From Candidatus Avelusimicrobium faecicola (lineage in GTDB: Bacteria; Elusimicrobiota; Elusimicrobia; Elusimicrobiales; Elusimicrobiaceae), in NCBI GenBank assembly GCA_900540405.1, contig UQFW01000027.1, positions 1 through 19,405 on the forward strand: 19,405 nt of DNA, given 5' to 3'. The position numbers were made by a program, and so were the translations under genes. Positions 7,567 to 14,493 of the stretch are shown here, piece after piece. A model generated the notes under the pieces. It saw nothing but the letters and a program-made list of their open reading frames with translations, made no database searches and was not told the DNA's origin. Positions within the stretch are counted from its first letter, which is position 1; the number at the start of each line of letters is the position of its first letter.

Positions 7567-7595
7567 AGTTTACTAATAAACTGTTTCTTTGTCAA
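7567..7595 (-). promoter_or_regulatory. marR promoter with overlapping palindromic operator
   Basis: Minus strand: a perfect TTGACA (7590-7595), 17-bp spacer and TAAACT (7567-7572). A 16-bp dyad AGTTTA-N4-TAAACT (7567-7582) exactly covers the -10, as expected for MarR autorepression. The predicted transcription start falls on the A of ATG 7560. Confidence 0.75.
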
Positions 7596-7704
7596 ACAAA
7601 AAGCCCGGAAGGAGTGGGGGCCGTTGGTACGCCGCACCTGGTTCGCCGCGCGCCGCGGCACGCTGGCCGGGGGTTTTTCCGGCCCGGATTTTACGCAACA
7701 AAAC
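7596..7704. other. Spacer between glutaminase-like gene and marR
   Basis: No gene is supported here. It holds a GGCCGG/CCGGCC inverted repeat (7665-7684) around a T-rich loop, very GC-rich flanks (7640-7665), and nothing else I can interpret. Confidence 0.4.
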
Positions 7705-7728
7705 GCCCCGCCGTTCAGCGGGGCTTTT
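7700..7728 (-). terminator. Terminator of the glutaminase-like gene
   Basis: GCCCCGC (7705-7711) pairs with GCGGGGC (7718-7724). On the minus strand the stem is followed by GTTTTGTT; on the plus strand by TTTTA. It stands just after the minus-strand stop at 7735. Confidence 0.75.
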
Positions 7729-7734
7729 ATAAAT

Positions 7735-8949
7735 TTATGGATGTACCGGATACGGCTTATAGGTGCAACCGTTTTTGATACAATTTGGGCCCTCTTTTTT
7801 ATCCGGCCGGGTGATGGCGGTTTCAATTTCCTCCAACCGCTTAAAAGGCGTTGCCGTCAGGCGCGTATTGGCGGCCTTAAACTGCGCCAGCCACGCGCTA
7901 AACGCCATGGGCTCCGCCGATAAAAACGTATCCAGCACCGCCGGGGTATAACGTCCGTCGCGGTTCATTATTACTAGCACCGCCGCGTGATAATCCCACG
8001 CCGGATAAAAACCGCCTTTCGGCCAGGCAAAACGGCTTCCACGCGCCGGTTGCAACGTGCCGCCTTTTAAGGGCCGGGCCGTTAAACGGTACAGCCGCAA
8101 ATGGCCCCAATTTACATTTTTTTGCTTGCGCATTTGTTCGCGCAAGGCCCGCGCCACCACATAACTGCACGCATCACATTCTTTATCCGCCGGGCGGTAC
8201 AAATACTCCATGCCGCCGCCGGAGTAGCGCCCGGAGGTTTTATCCAGTGCGCTTAAATCCGCCTTGGGGGTTTTGTATAAAACTACTTTTTGGGAGGCTT
8301 CCGCCTGGCCCGTATGCAAAATTTTGCCCAACCATTTTTTATCTTGCGCGGAAAGAGTATTTTTCCACCGGGGAGCCGCCCAAAAATAGCCGGCCCGGCC
8401 GTTGGCATCCGCACTGGCCGCCAGCGCACGCAAGAAGGCGCGCTCCTGTTGGTCTGTTTGCGCGCTTTGCGCCGGATAGGCGGGGAGCTTTTTTTGGGTG
8501 GCGAAAAATCTGGCCAGTTGGGTTTTTATTTCCTTTTTGTGTTTTTCATAAATGCCGGAGGCCGAACGCACATCAAACGGCGTGTTTAACATTTCAAAAT
8601 TATCCAACGCCCCCAAATAATTAACATCCAGCCGCCCGGGAACGGCGCCGCCGTATGCCGCCTGGGAAACATACATTTGGTATAAATAAAACGCCACGGC
8701 GCGCACCTCGGAAGACGAATCAAACGTTTCCACTAATTTTTCCCAGGTGCCCGGTTGCGCATAGACCGTATTTTTAGGGAAGTAATAGCGCATAAAGGTT
8801 AAGCGCCCCATGCCCGTATCTTGCCGGACAGCCGCACTCCCCCGCACCTGCTGTTGCAAGGCCGCCCAAAAGCTCACCGGCGCCGCCCCTGCATTTACAG
8901 CCAGGCACGCTACTGCTATCAAACCCCATATCATTTTGCATTTATACAT
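7735..8949 (-). CDS. Secreted protein-glutaminase-like deamidase
   Basis: A 404-residue exported protein. The N-terminus has a basic start, a hydrophobic stretch (residues 7-18) and an AxA-type cleavage site (A20-G21-A22); C15 could alternatively be a poor lipobox. The C-terminal third resembles bacterial protein-glutaminase (Chryseobacterium type), which deamidates glutamine side chains in proteins. The triad would be Cys in CDACSYVVARAL (C261, or C258), His in WDYHAAVLV (H321) and Asp in VLDTFL (D340), followed by a FSAWL segment like the SWI segment of the family. The H-D spacing fits the family; C-H is longer. Residues 25-240 have no domain I recognise and may be a pro-region or binding part. 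Two cysteines near the end (NCIKNGC) could form a disulfide. The gene stands alone: its own terminator, its own TTGTAT-17-TATACT promoter ending six bases before ATG, and no Shine-Dalgarno. Confidence 0.65.
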   Translation of the reverse strand: MYKCKMIWGLIAVACLAVNAGAAPVSFWAALQQQVRGSAAVRQDTGMGRLTFMRYYFPKNTVYAQPGTWEKLVETFDSSSEVRAVAFYLYQMYVSQAAYGGAVPGRLDVNYLGALDNFEMLNTPFDVRSASGIYEKHKKEIKTQLARFFATQKKLPAYPAQSAQTDQQERAFLRALAASADANGRAGYFWAAPRWKNTLSAQDKKWLGKILHTGQAEASQKVVLYKTPKADLSALDKTSGRYSGGGMEYLYRPADKECDACSYVVARALREQMRKQKNVNWGHLRLYRLTARPLKGGTLQPARGSRFAWPKGGFYPAWDYHAAVLVIMNRDGRYTPAVLDTFLSAEPMAFSAWLAQFKAANTRLTATPFKRLEEIETAITRPDKKEGPNCIKNGCTYKPYPVHP

Positions 8950-8955
8950 ACTTTT

Positions 8956-8984
8956 AGTATAGGAAACAATTCGCCCGGATACAA
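8956..8984 (-). promoter_or_regulatory. Promoter of the glutaminase-like gene, leaderless geometry
   Basis: Minus strand: TTGTAT (8979-8984), 17-bp spacer, TATACT (8956-8961), then six bases and ATG 8949. There is no Shine-Dalgarno, so transcription probably starts at or next to the start codon. Confidence 0.6.
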
Positions 8985-9024
8985 CCCCCTGTTTTTATAA
9001 AGCGCCGGAACGGATTTTTTTTAT

Positions 9025-9030
9025 TATAAT
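9025..9030 (+). promoter_or_regulatory. hppA: -10 element of the pyrophosphatase gene
   Basis: A perfect TATAAT follows a run of eight T. No -35 match lies 16-18 bases upstream. The message would begin near 9037 and carry a leader of about 33 bases with AAAGGAG (about 9056-9062) before ATG 9070. Confidence 0.5.
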
Positions 9031-9069
9031 ATAGGGGAAGTTTTACTTTGTTTACAAAGGAGACCGGAT

Positions 9070-11439
9070 ATGTGGTATGGAATAGCTGCCCTACGCACCT
9101 TTGAACAATACGCATTGTTTGGCGTGTTGTTTATTGCGGTGCTGGGGCTTTTGTATGCGTGGTTTTTGCGCCGCCAAGTGCTGCGCGAAGACGCCGGCAC
9201 CCCGGAAATGCAAAAAGTATGGGGAGCCATTCGGGAAGGCGCCAATGCCTACCTTAAAAGACAACTCAAAACTATTCTGCCTTTAATCGGGCTTTTGACG
9301 GTTTGTCTTTTCTTGTCCGTTTATATCGTTCCCGTATCGCAAGATTCGTTGGAACGCTTTGCCGGTTTATCCCCCGACACCGTTAAACTGATTGCCGCTT
9401 TCGGGCGTGCCGGTGCCTTTATTTTGGGGGCGGTGTTCTCTTTACTGGTGGGGCAGTTTGGTATGCGTATTGCGGTGGATGCCAACGTGCGCGTAGCGGC
9501 GGCCAGCAAACGCAGTTTTGGGGACGCGCTTAAAATTGCCTACCGGGCCGGAACCGTTACGGGTATGTTGACGGACGGACTCGGGCTATTAGGCGGCACA
9601 CTTATTTTTATTATTTTTGGTATTGCCGCGCCGGATGCGCTGTTAGGCTTTGGCTTTGGCGGAACGCTACTGGCGCTGTTTATGCGTGTGGGCGGCGGCA
9701 TTTACACCAAAGCGGCCGACGTGGGCGCGGACTTAGTGGGTAAAGTGGAAGCCGGTATTCCGGAAGACGACCCCCGCAACCCCGCCGTTGTGGCCGATTT
9801 GGTGGGCGATAATGTGGGCGATTGCGCCGGTATGGCCGCAGATATTTTTGAATCGTACGAAGTGACGATTGTTTCCGGCCTGATTTTGGGGATTACCCTT
9901 TGGCGCATTACGGGCCACCACGAATGGATTGTCTATCCGCTCCTGGTGCGCGGGATTGGGGTGCTTTGCTCCATTATTGGTACTTATGCGGTCAAAGACT
10001 CCAAACGCACCGCCGGCAACGCCATGAAAGCCATTTTTAAGGGCTACACCATTTCCGCCATTATTTCCGTGGCGATTTTCGGCGTACTGGCTTACTATTA
10101 TATGGCCGGAGTGCCCGGCGGCTGGTGGCGCCCGTTTGCCGCCACGACCATCGGCATTTTACTGGCCATTACCATTGACCGCCTGACCGAATATTTTACC
10201 GGGACGGACAAAAAACCTGTACAGGAAATTAAAAAATCCACCGCTACGGGTTCCGCCACCACTATTTTATCCGGCTTGGCCGTCGGCTTTGAATCGGCCG
10301 TATGGAGTACGCTGGTGATTGCGGGCGCGATTTTCCTGTCCGTAATTATTTTCGGCTCCATAGACGGCTTAACCGCCGCCGAACAATTCACGTTCATCCT
10401 GTACGGCGTGGCTATGACGGGTATTGGGATGCTCACCTTAACCGGCAACAACGTGGCTATGGACTCGTTCGGCCCGATTGCCGACAACGCCAACGGCATT
10501 GGAGAAATGGCCTGGCACGGTAAAGACGATAAAGACACCCAAAAAGCCCGCCAAATCATGGCCGACTTGGACGGCGTAGGAAACACCACCAAAGCCATTA
10601 CCAAAGGGGTGGCTATCGGCTCGGCCGTTATTGCGGCAGTAGCGTTGTTTGCCTCTTATATGGTGGACGTAAGCAACGTACAAAAATTACTGAACGAAGC
10701 CTGGGCCTCCGCCGGAGAAAATAAGGCGCTGGAACTACTCTCCCAAGTGGGGATTGTGGTTTCCAATCCTACGGTGTTTGTGGGCATGCTGATTGGCGGC
10801 GCGTTGCCGTGGTTATTTTCGTCCTTTGCCATTAACGCCGTCAGCCGGGCCGCCGCGCTGATTGTGGAAGAAGTACGCCGCCAATTTAAGGGCGGGGTAT
10901 TGGAAGGCAAAACCAAGCCGGATTACACAAACGCGGTAAACATTTCCACCGTGGCCGCCCAGAAAGAGCTGATTGTACTGGCGGTACTGGGCATTGTTTC
11001 CCCCATTGTGGTTGGGCTTACCTTTGGGGTAGAAGCCTTGGGCGGATTTTTAGCCGGGATTATCGTTTCCGGGCAGTTGCTGGCGGTGTTTATGTCCAAC
11101 GCGGGCGGCGCGTGGGATAACGCCAAAAAAGTGGTGGAAGACGAACCCACAGACCTTGCCGCCAACACAGGCAAAGGCTCCGAACGCCACAAAGCCAGCG
11201 TGGTGGGCGATACGGTGGGCGACCCCTTAAAAGATACCGCCGGGCCGGCCGTCAACCCGCTGATTAAAGTGGTAAATATGGTGGCCGTTATTGTGGCCCC
11301 CATTGTGGTTAATTACCACAATACATTCACCCCGCTCGGCAAGTGGGGTTGGGTGACGGTTATTTTCCTACTGGCTGTACTCAGCTGGGCGATTTTATCC
11401 AGCAAAAAGCCGGCGCAGGATTTAACCTCCCGCAAATAA
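9070..11439 (+). CDS. hppA: K+-independent H+-translocating membrane pyrophosphatase
   Basis: A 789-residue integral membrane protein with about 16 hydrophobic segments. It couples PPi hydrolysis to proton export across the inner membrane. Diagnostic motifs are the substrate site DVGADLVGK (from D217) with EDDPRNPA, DNVGDCAGMAAD soon after, and the second acidic cluster VVGDTVGDPLKDTAGPA near the C-terminus. The subtype marker is GNTTKAITKG: K508 and T511 occupy the positions that are Ala and Gly/Ala in K+-dependent enzymes, so this should be the K+-independent class, whose known members pump H+ rather than Na+. The length is at the upper end of the family. The start has a strong Shine-Dalgarno (AAAGGAG). 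It is monocistronic, with a strong terminator 6 bases past the stop. It can conserve energy from PPi released by acyl activation, prenyl transfer and polymer synthesis. Confidence 0.97.
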   Translation: MWYGIAALRTFEQYALFGVLFIAVLGLLYAWFLRRQVLREDAGTPEMQKVWGAIREGANAYLKRQLKTILPLIGLLTVCLFLSVYIVPVSQDSLERFAGLSPDTVKLIAAFGRAGAFILGAVFSLLVGQFGMRIAVDANVRVAAASKRSFGDALKIAYRAGTVTGMLTDGLGLLGGTLIFIIFGIAAPDALLGFGFGGTLLALFMRVGGGIYTKAADVGADLVGKVEAGIPEDDPRNPAVVADLVGDNVGDCAGMAADIFESYEVTIVSGLILGITLWRITGHHEWIVYPLLVRGIGVLCSIIGTYAVKDSKRTAGNAMKAIFKGYTISAIISVAIFGVLAYYYMAGVPGGWWRPFAATTIGILLAITIDRLTEYFTGTDKKPVQEIKKSTATGSATTILSGLAVGFESAVWSTLVIAGAIFLSVIIFGSIDGLTAAEQFTFILYGVAMTGIGMLTLTGNNVAMDSFGPIADNANGIGEMAWHGKDDKDTQKARQIMADLDGVGNTTKAITKGVAIGSAVIAAVALFASYMVDVSNVQKLLNEAWASAGENKALELLSQVGIVVSNPTVFVGMLIGGALPWLFSSFAINAVSRAAALIVEEVRRQFKGGVLEGKTKPDYTNAVNISTVAAQKELIVLAVLGIVSPIVVGLTFGVEALGGFLAGIIVSGQLLAVFMSNAGGAWDNAKKVVEDEPTDLAANTGKGSERHKASVVGDTVGDPLKDTAGPAVNPLIKVVNMVAVIVAPIVVNYHNTFTPLGKWGWVTVIFLLAVLSWAILSSKKPAQDLTSRK

Positions 11440-11444
11440 GTTTC

Positions 11445-11474
11445 CCGGGGCCCATACAGGGCCCCGGTTTTTTT
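11445..11474 (+). terminator. Strong terminator of hppA
   Basis: A 9-bp perfect GC-rich stem (CCGGGGCCC at 11445-11453, GGGCCCCGG at 11459-11467) with a 5-base loop is followed by seven T. Confidence 0.95.
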
Positions 11475-11476
11475 GC

Positions 11477-11482
11477 TACCAT
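11477..11482 (+). promoter_or_regulatory. Possible -10 (TACCAT) of the two-TM protein gene
   Basis: TACCAT lies three bases after the T-run of the hppA terminator and exactly six bases before ATG 11489. No Shine-Dalgarno or -35 is visible. The geometry repeats that of the other putative leaderless genes in this window, but the hexamer match is weaker. Confidence 0.35.
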
Positions 11483-11488
11483 AAATAC

Positions 11489-12322
11489 ATGGGAATAGGA
11501 ATTTTAATCCTTTTATTGGCCGCCGGAGCGGGTTATTATAAATACAGCCGCACCCGCACGGCGCGCTTGCGCGCGTGGAGCAAAGAGCAACAGGCGTTGT
11601 TTGAGCCCCGCCGCGAACGCTTGATTACCGCGCTCAATGCGGACAAACTTGAATTTTTCCGTTTCCATACGCCCCGGTTTTTCCGCGTATGCACCCTTTC
11701 CAACAATGCCGCTTTTATGCGCCTGGCGGATGCTTTCGGCACGCCGGGCGGCCCCGCGTTTATGCCGGACGGCATTACGGTTTTGGCGGCGGAGTTCCGC
11801 ACGCGCAGTTTCCCCACCTTAAAAATAGCGCCGCGCCCCGGCTTATTTGCCCACAGCCAATATCCGGCCGTAAAAACGAACATAGCGGAAATTGACCGCG
11901 CCTATGCTTTATACACGCCGGACCGGGAAGCCGGCAAATTATTAACCCCTTTTCTTATCCGCTTATTAAAAACCCGGACAGCCCTGTATTTGGAAACTTT
12001 CGGCAACGCGGTGGTGTATCACGAAAGCCGCCTTTTAACGCCGCAGGAATGTTCCGCCTTGCATAGCCGCGTGTTGCACTTAACCAGTGAATGGCAACCC
12101 CTTTCAGCACCGCAGGTTTCCTCCCCCAAAACGGCGCAGGCTCCGGCGGAAGATGCCGTTTTAATCAAAGCGCAGAGTATGTTAAATGCGCTTGCTCCGC
12201 ATGCGGGTAGCCCCGCTCCGGCCCGCAGTAAACTTTCCGGCGCGGGCGGGATTATCCTGCTTTTACTGGTGCTAGCGGTGCCCGTAGTGGCGTGGCTGCT
12301 ACTTAAAAATCTGCCGCATTAA
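11489..12322 (+). CDS. Uncharacterised two-TM protein
   Basis: A 277-residue protein that I cannot assign. It starts with a hydrophobic segment (residues 2-17) followed by basic residues, has a mixed alpha/beta soluble part of about 190 residues (FFRVCTLSNNAAFMRLADAF in the first third; a LLTPFLIRLLKTRTALYLE helix-strand later), a low-complexity Ala/Pro linker around 205-245, and a C-terminal TM (about 248-271) ending in KNLPH. The pattern of a soluble domain held between two membrane anchors suggests an envelope-associated role. It begins 15 bases after the hppA T-run and has no Shine-Dalgarno, so it is either leaderless from TACCAT or dependent on read-through. It converges on the M3 peptidase gene, with a shared bidirectional terminator. 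Confidence 0.75.
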   Translation: MGIGILILLLAAGAGYYKYSRTRTARLRAWSKEQQALFEPRRERLITALNADKLEFFRFHTPRFFRVCTLSNNAAFMRLADAFGTPGGPAFMPDGITVLAAEFRTRSFPTLKIAPRPGLFAHSQYPAVKTNIAEIDRAYALYTPDREAGKLLTPFLIRLLKTRTALYLETFGNAVVYHESRLLTPQECSALHSRVLHLTSEWQPLSAPQVSSPKTAQAPAEDAVLIKAQSMLNALAPHAGSPAPARSKLSGAGGIILLLLVLAVPVVAWLLLKNLPH

Positions 12323-12353
12323 AAACTCCCCGCGCAAAACGCGGGGAGTTTTA
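12321..12353. terminator. Bidirectional terminator between convergent genes
   Basis: A 12-bp perfect stem (AAACTCCCCGCG at 12323-12334, CGCGGGGAGTTT at 12340-12351) with loop CAAAA. T-runs follow on both strands, serving the gene ending at 12322 and the minus-strand gene ending at 12375. Confidence 0.9.
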
Positions 12354-12374
12354 TAAGGCAACGCTTGAAAATGC

Positions 12375-14426
12375 TTACTTTTCCGCTATTCCCAATCCTT
12401 TCAAAAATGCCTTATTATTGTACGGACGGCCGAGGAATTTTTCCACCATTTCGTTTTCGTCCCATACGGTGCCGGGCGTATAAATGTATTTGCGCAAATC
12501 GGCCCCCAGTTGGGCATTATCCAACCCCTCTTTTTCAAAGCGGGAGAAAATATCCTGCGCAATCACCAAAGACCACGCATACACATAATACCCCACATCA
12601 TACGGGTCCGTTAAGGACATAATATGCCCGAAACTGGCCTGCGGATAAGTACCCCGCGCCATGGGAATACCCGTAATATCTTTCATCATTTTGCCGTACA
12701 GGCGGGTGGTGTTTACCCGGTGCGGGGCGGCGTGGGCCTCCAAATCAAACTGGCCCAAAAAGTTCTGGCGGATAAAGGCCGAGGCTTCGCCCGCGTGGCG
12801 GGATTTTACCAACGCGTTAATCAGTTCGTCCGGCAGTTTTTCCCCGGTTTTATAGTGGGCGGAAATCTGCTTGAGAACGGCCGGGTTCCAGGCCCAATTT
12901 TCCAACAGTTGGGAGTGGGCTTCTATGTAATCCCACGCCACGTTATCCCCGGTTAAACTGGCGTATTTGGACGTTGCCAAGGACATTTGCAAAACGTGCC
13001 CGAACTCGTGGAACAGCGTTTCCACCTCGCTATGCCCCAGTAAAGAAGGCACGCCGTTGCCCGCCGGGGAAAAGTTCGCCGCAATCACCACGCCGGGCGT
13101 TTGATACGTTCCGTCCGGCAGTTGGAAACGGTCCACAAAAGACCACGTTGCCGCGTGCGTATATTTGCCGTCGCGCGGGAATAAATCCATATAAAAATGG
13201 GAAATTACTTCCCCGTTTTTGCTGTCTTTAATCAGCCAGGTTTGCACGTCCGGGTGCCACGCGGGCAGAGCGGCTTTTTCAAACGTCAGGCCGAACAAAT
13301 GCCCAAAGGTGGCAAACATTCCATTTATTACGGTATCCGTTGGAAAGTATTCCTTAATTTTTTCGTCATCTACCTGAAAATGCGCCTTTTTATACTGGTT
13401 GGCCCAATAGCCCAGTTCCCAAGCGTTTAACACAGTGGAACGGGTGCCCAGCGTATCGTTTTTCAGTTGAAGGTATTGGGCGGTTTCCGCTTGTGCAAGC
13501 GGCGTAATTTGCGTTTGCAAATCTTTTAGGAAAGCTCTTAACCGCGCCTGCGTTTTAGCCATACGCACCGGCAGTACAAAGTCCGGATACTCGGCATACC
13601 CCAACAGGGCCGCCTGCTTACGGCGCAATACTAAGGTATCTTCCAACAGTTTTACGTTTTCCTTCCCCCCGCGGCGGGCAAATTTATATTGCAGGCGGCG
13701 GCGGGCTTCTTCGTCCTGCGCGTTCGCCATAAAAGGGTTATAATCCGGGTATTTTAAGGTGACTATATATTTACCGTCGGCCGTTTTTTCCAAACGGTTG
13801 ATAAACGTTTCGCTCATCCCTTTCAGTTGGGCTTTGGTCAGGGGCAGTTCGTCTTTGTAATTATTCAAATTTACATTGTAGCGGGTGATTTTTTCAAGCC
13901 GGGCATCATTTAAGCGCAAATACTTTTTCAGCTTGCTGTCCGGTAAAGACATCCCCGCCCGCTCGTACTTTTGGAGCCACTTTTCCAACAGGCGCGCTTC
14001 TTCGTGCGCCAAGGGTTGTTTTTGGTCCGCATATTCTTTTAAGGCGCGGTACACATCCCGCCGGGCAAATACGGCGGCTTTGGTTTGGCTTCCCACCGTT
14101 TCCAACCGCGCGGCGGCTTCCCGCACGGCAGAATCTTTATGAAAATACGCCAGGAGCGATAAATTTTTAGGCACAAACCAATAATTGGTGTAGGCTGTTT
14201 CCAGGGCCAGCACCGTATTTTGAAAGGTGCGCTCCGCGGCGGCCACTTGCGTTAAAGCCCCCAGGTTGGCATCCAATTCCTGCCGGGCGGAAGATTCCAG
14301 CGCGGCAATTTCCTGCGGGGTGTAATCAAAACGTAAATGCCCATCGGCAAACATTTTGCTGTAAGCGCCGGCAAACGCGGCGCACGGCAGCGTCAACGCC
14401 GCCAAAGAAGTTATTAATTTTTTCAT
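12375..14426 (-). CDS. Exported M3A zinc oligopeptidase (thimet/OpdA type)
   Basis: A 683-residue metallopeptidase of the M3A branch (thimet oligopeptidase, OpdA, Dcp). The zinc site is HEFGH with H473, E474 and H477, and the third ligand is E502 in YIEAHSQLLENW, the spacing seen in neurolysin. HYKTGEKLPDELI and the Tyr-rich segment YDVGYYVYAWSLVIAQDIF are also typical. Such enzymes cut short peptides. A signal peptide (MKKLITSLAALT, cleavage likely after AFA at residue 19) places it in the periplasm or outside, unlike cytoplasmic OpdA. An in-frame ATG at 14468 would put 14 extra residues before the signal peptide and read through the promoter, so 14426 is the start. There is no Shine-Dalgarno; TATAAT ends six bases before ATG. 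It faces ispH divergently. Confidence 0.93.
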   Translation of the reverse strand: MKKLITSLAALTLPCAAFAGAYSKMFADGHLRFDYTPQEIAALESSARQELDANLGALTQVAAAERTFQNTVLALETAYTNYWFVPKNLSLLAYFHKDSAVREAAARLETVGSQTKAAVFARRDVYRALKEYADQKQPLAHEEARLLEKWLQKYERAGMSLPDSKLKKYLRLNDARLEKITRYNVNLNNYKDELPLTKAQLKGMSETFINRLEKTADGKYIVTLKYPDYNPFMANAQDEEARRRLQYKFARRGGKENVKLLEDTLVLRRKQAALLGYAEYPDFVLPVRMAKTQARLRAFLKDLQTQITPLAQAETAQYLQLKNDTLGTRSTVLNAWELGYWANQYKKAHFQVDDEKIKEYFPTDTVINGMFATFGHLFGLTFEKAALPAWHPDVQTWLIKDSKNGEVISHFYMDLFPRDGKYTHAATWSFVDRFQLPDGTYQTPGVVIAANFSPAGNGVPSLLGHSEVETLFHEFGHVLQMSLATSKYASLTGDNVAWDYIEAHSQLLENWAWNPAVLKQISAHYKTGEKLPDELINALVKSRHAGEASAFIRQNFLGQFDLEAHAAPHRVNTTRLYGKMMKDITGIPMARGTYPQASFGHIMSLTDPYDVGYYVYAWSLVIAQDIFSRFEKEGLDNAQLGADLRKYIYTPGTVWDENEMVEKFLGRPYNNKAFLKGLGIAEK

Positions 14427-14432
14427 AATTTT

Positions 14433-14445
14433 ATTATAGAAAATT
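14433..14445 (-). promoter_or_regulatory. Peptidase gene -10 element, leaderless geometry
   Basis: Minus strand AATTTTCTATAAT; its TATAAT (14433-14438) is followed by AAAATT and ATG 14426. No -35 is visible. The same 13 bases occur inverted at 14475-14487 in front of ispH. Confidence 0.65.
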
Positions 14446-14474
14446 CTTCCGTTTCCGGCCCCGGGCAAACGCGT

Positions 14475-14487
14475 AATTTTCTATAAT
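14475..14487 (+). promoter_or_regulatory. ispH operon -10 element, leaderless geometry
   Basis: AATTTTCTATAAT, an exact inverted copy of the element in front of the divergent peptidase gene, 29 bp apart. TATAAT (14482-14487) is followed by six bases and ATG 14494. No -35 or Shine-Dalgarno is visible. Confidence 0.65.
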
Positions 14488-14493
14488 ATGTAT

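Noticed and set aside
7470..7826. 118-codon minus-strand frame spanning marR's start, promoter and the glutaminase terminator
   Set aside because: It crosses a terminator and a promoter and has low-complexity basic sequence with no recognisable motif.
14427..14468. Upstream ATG (14468) as start of the M3 peptidase
   Set aside because: It would add 14 residues ahead of a classical signal peptide and read through the TATAAT promoter.
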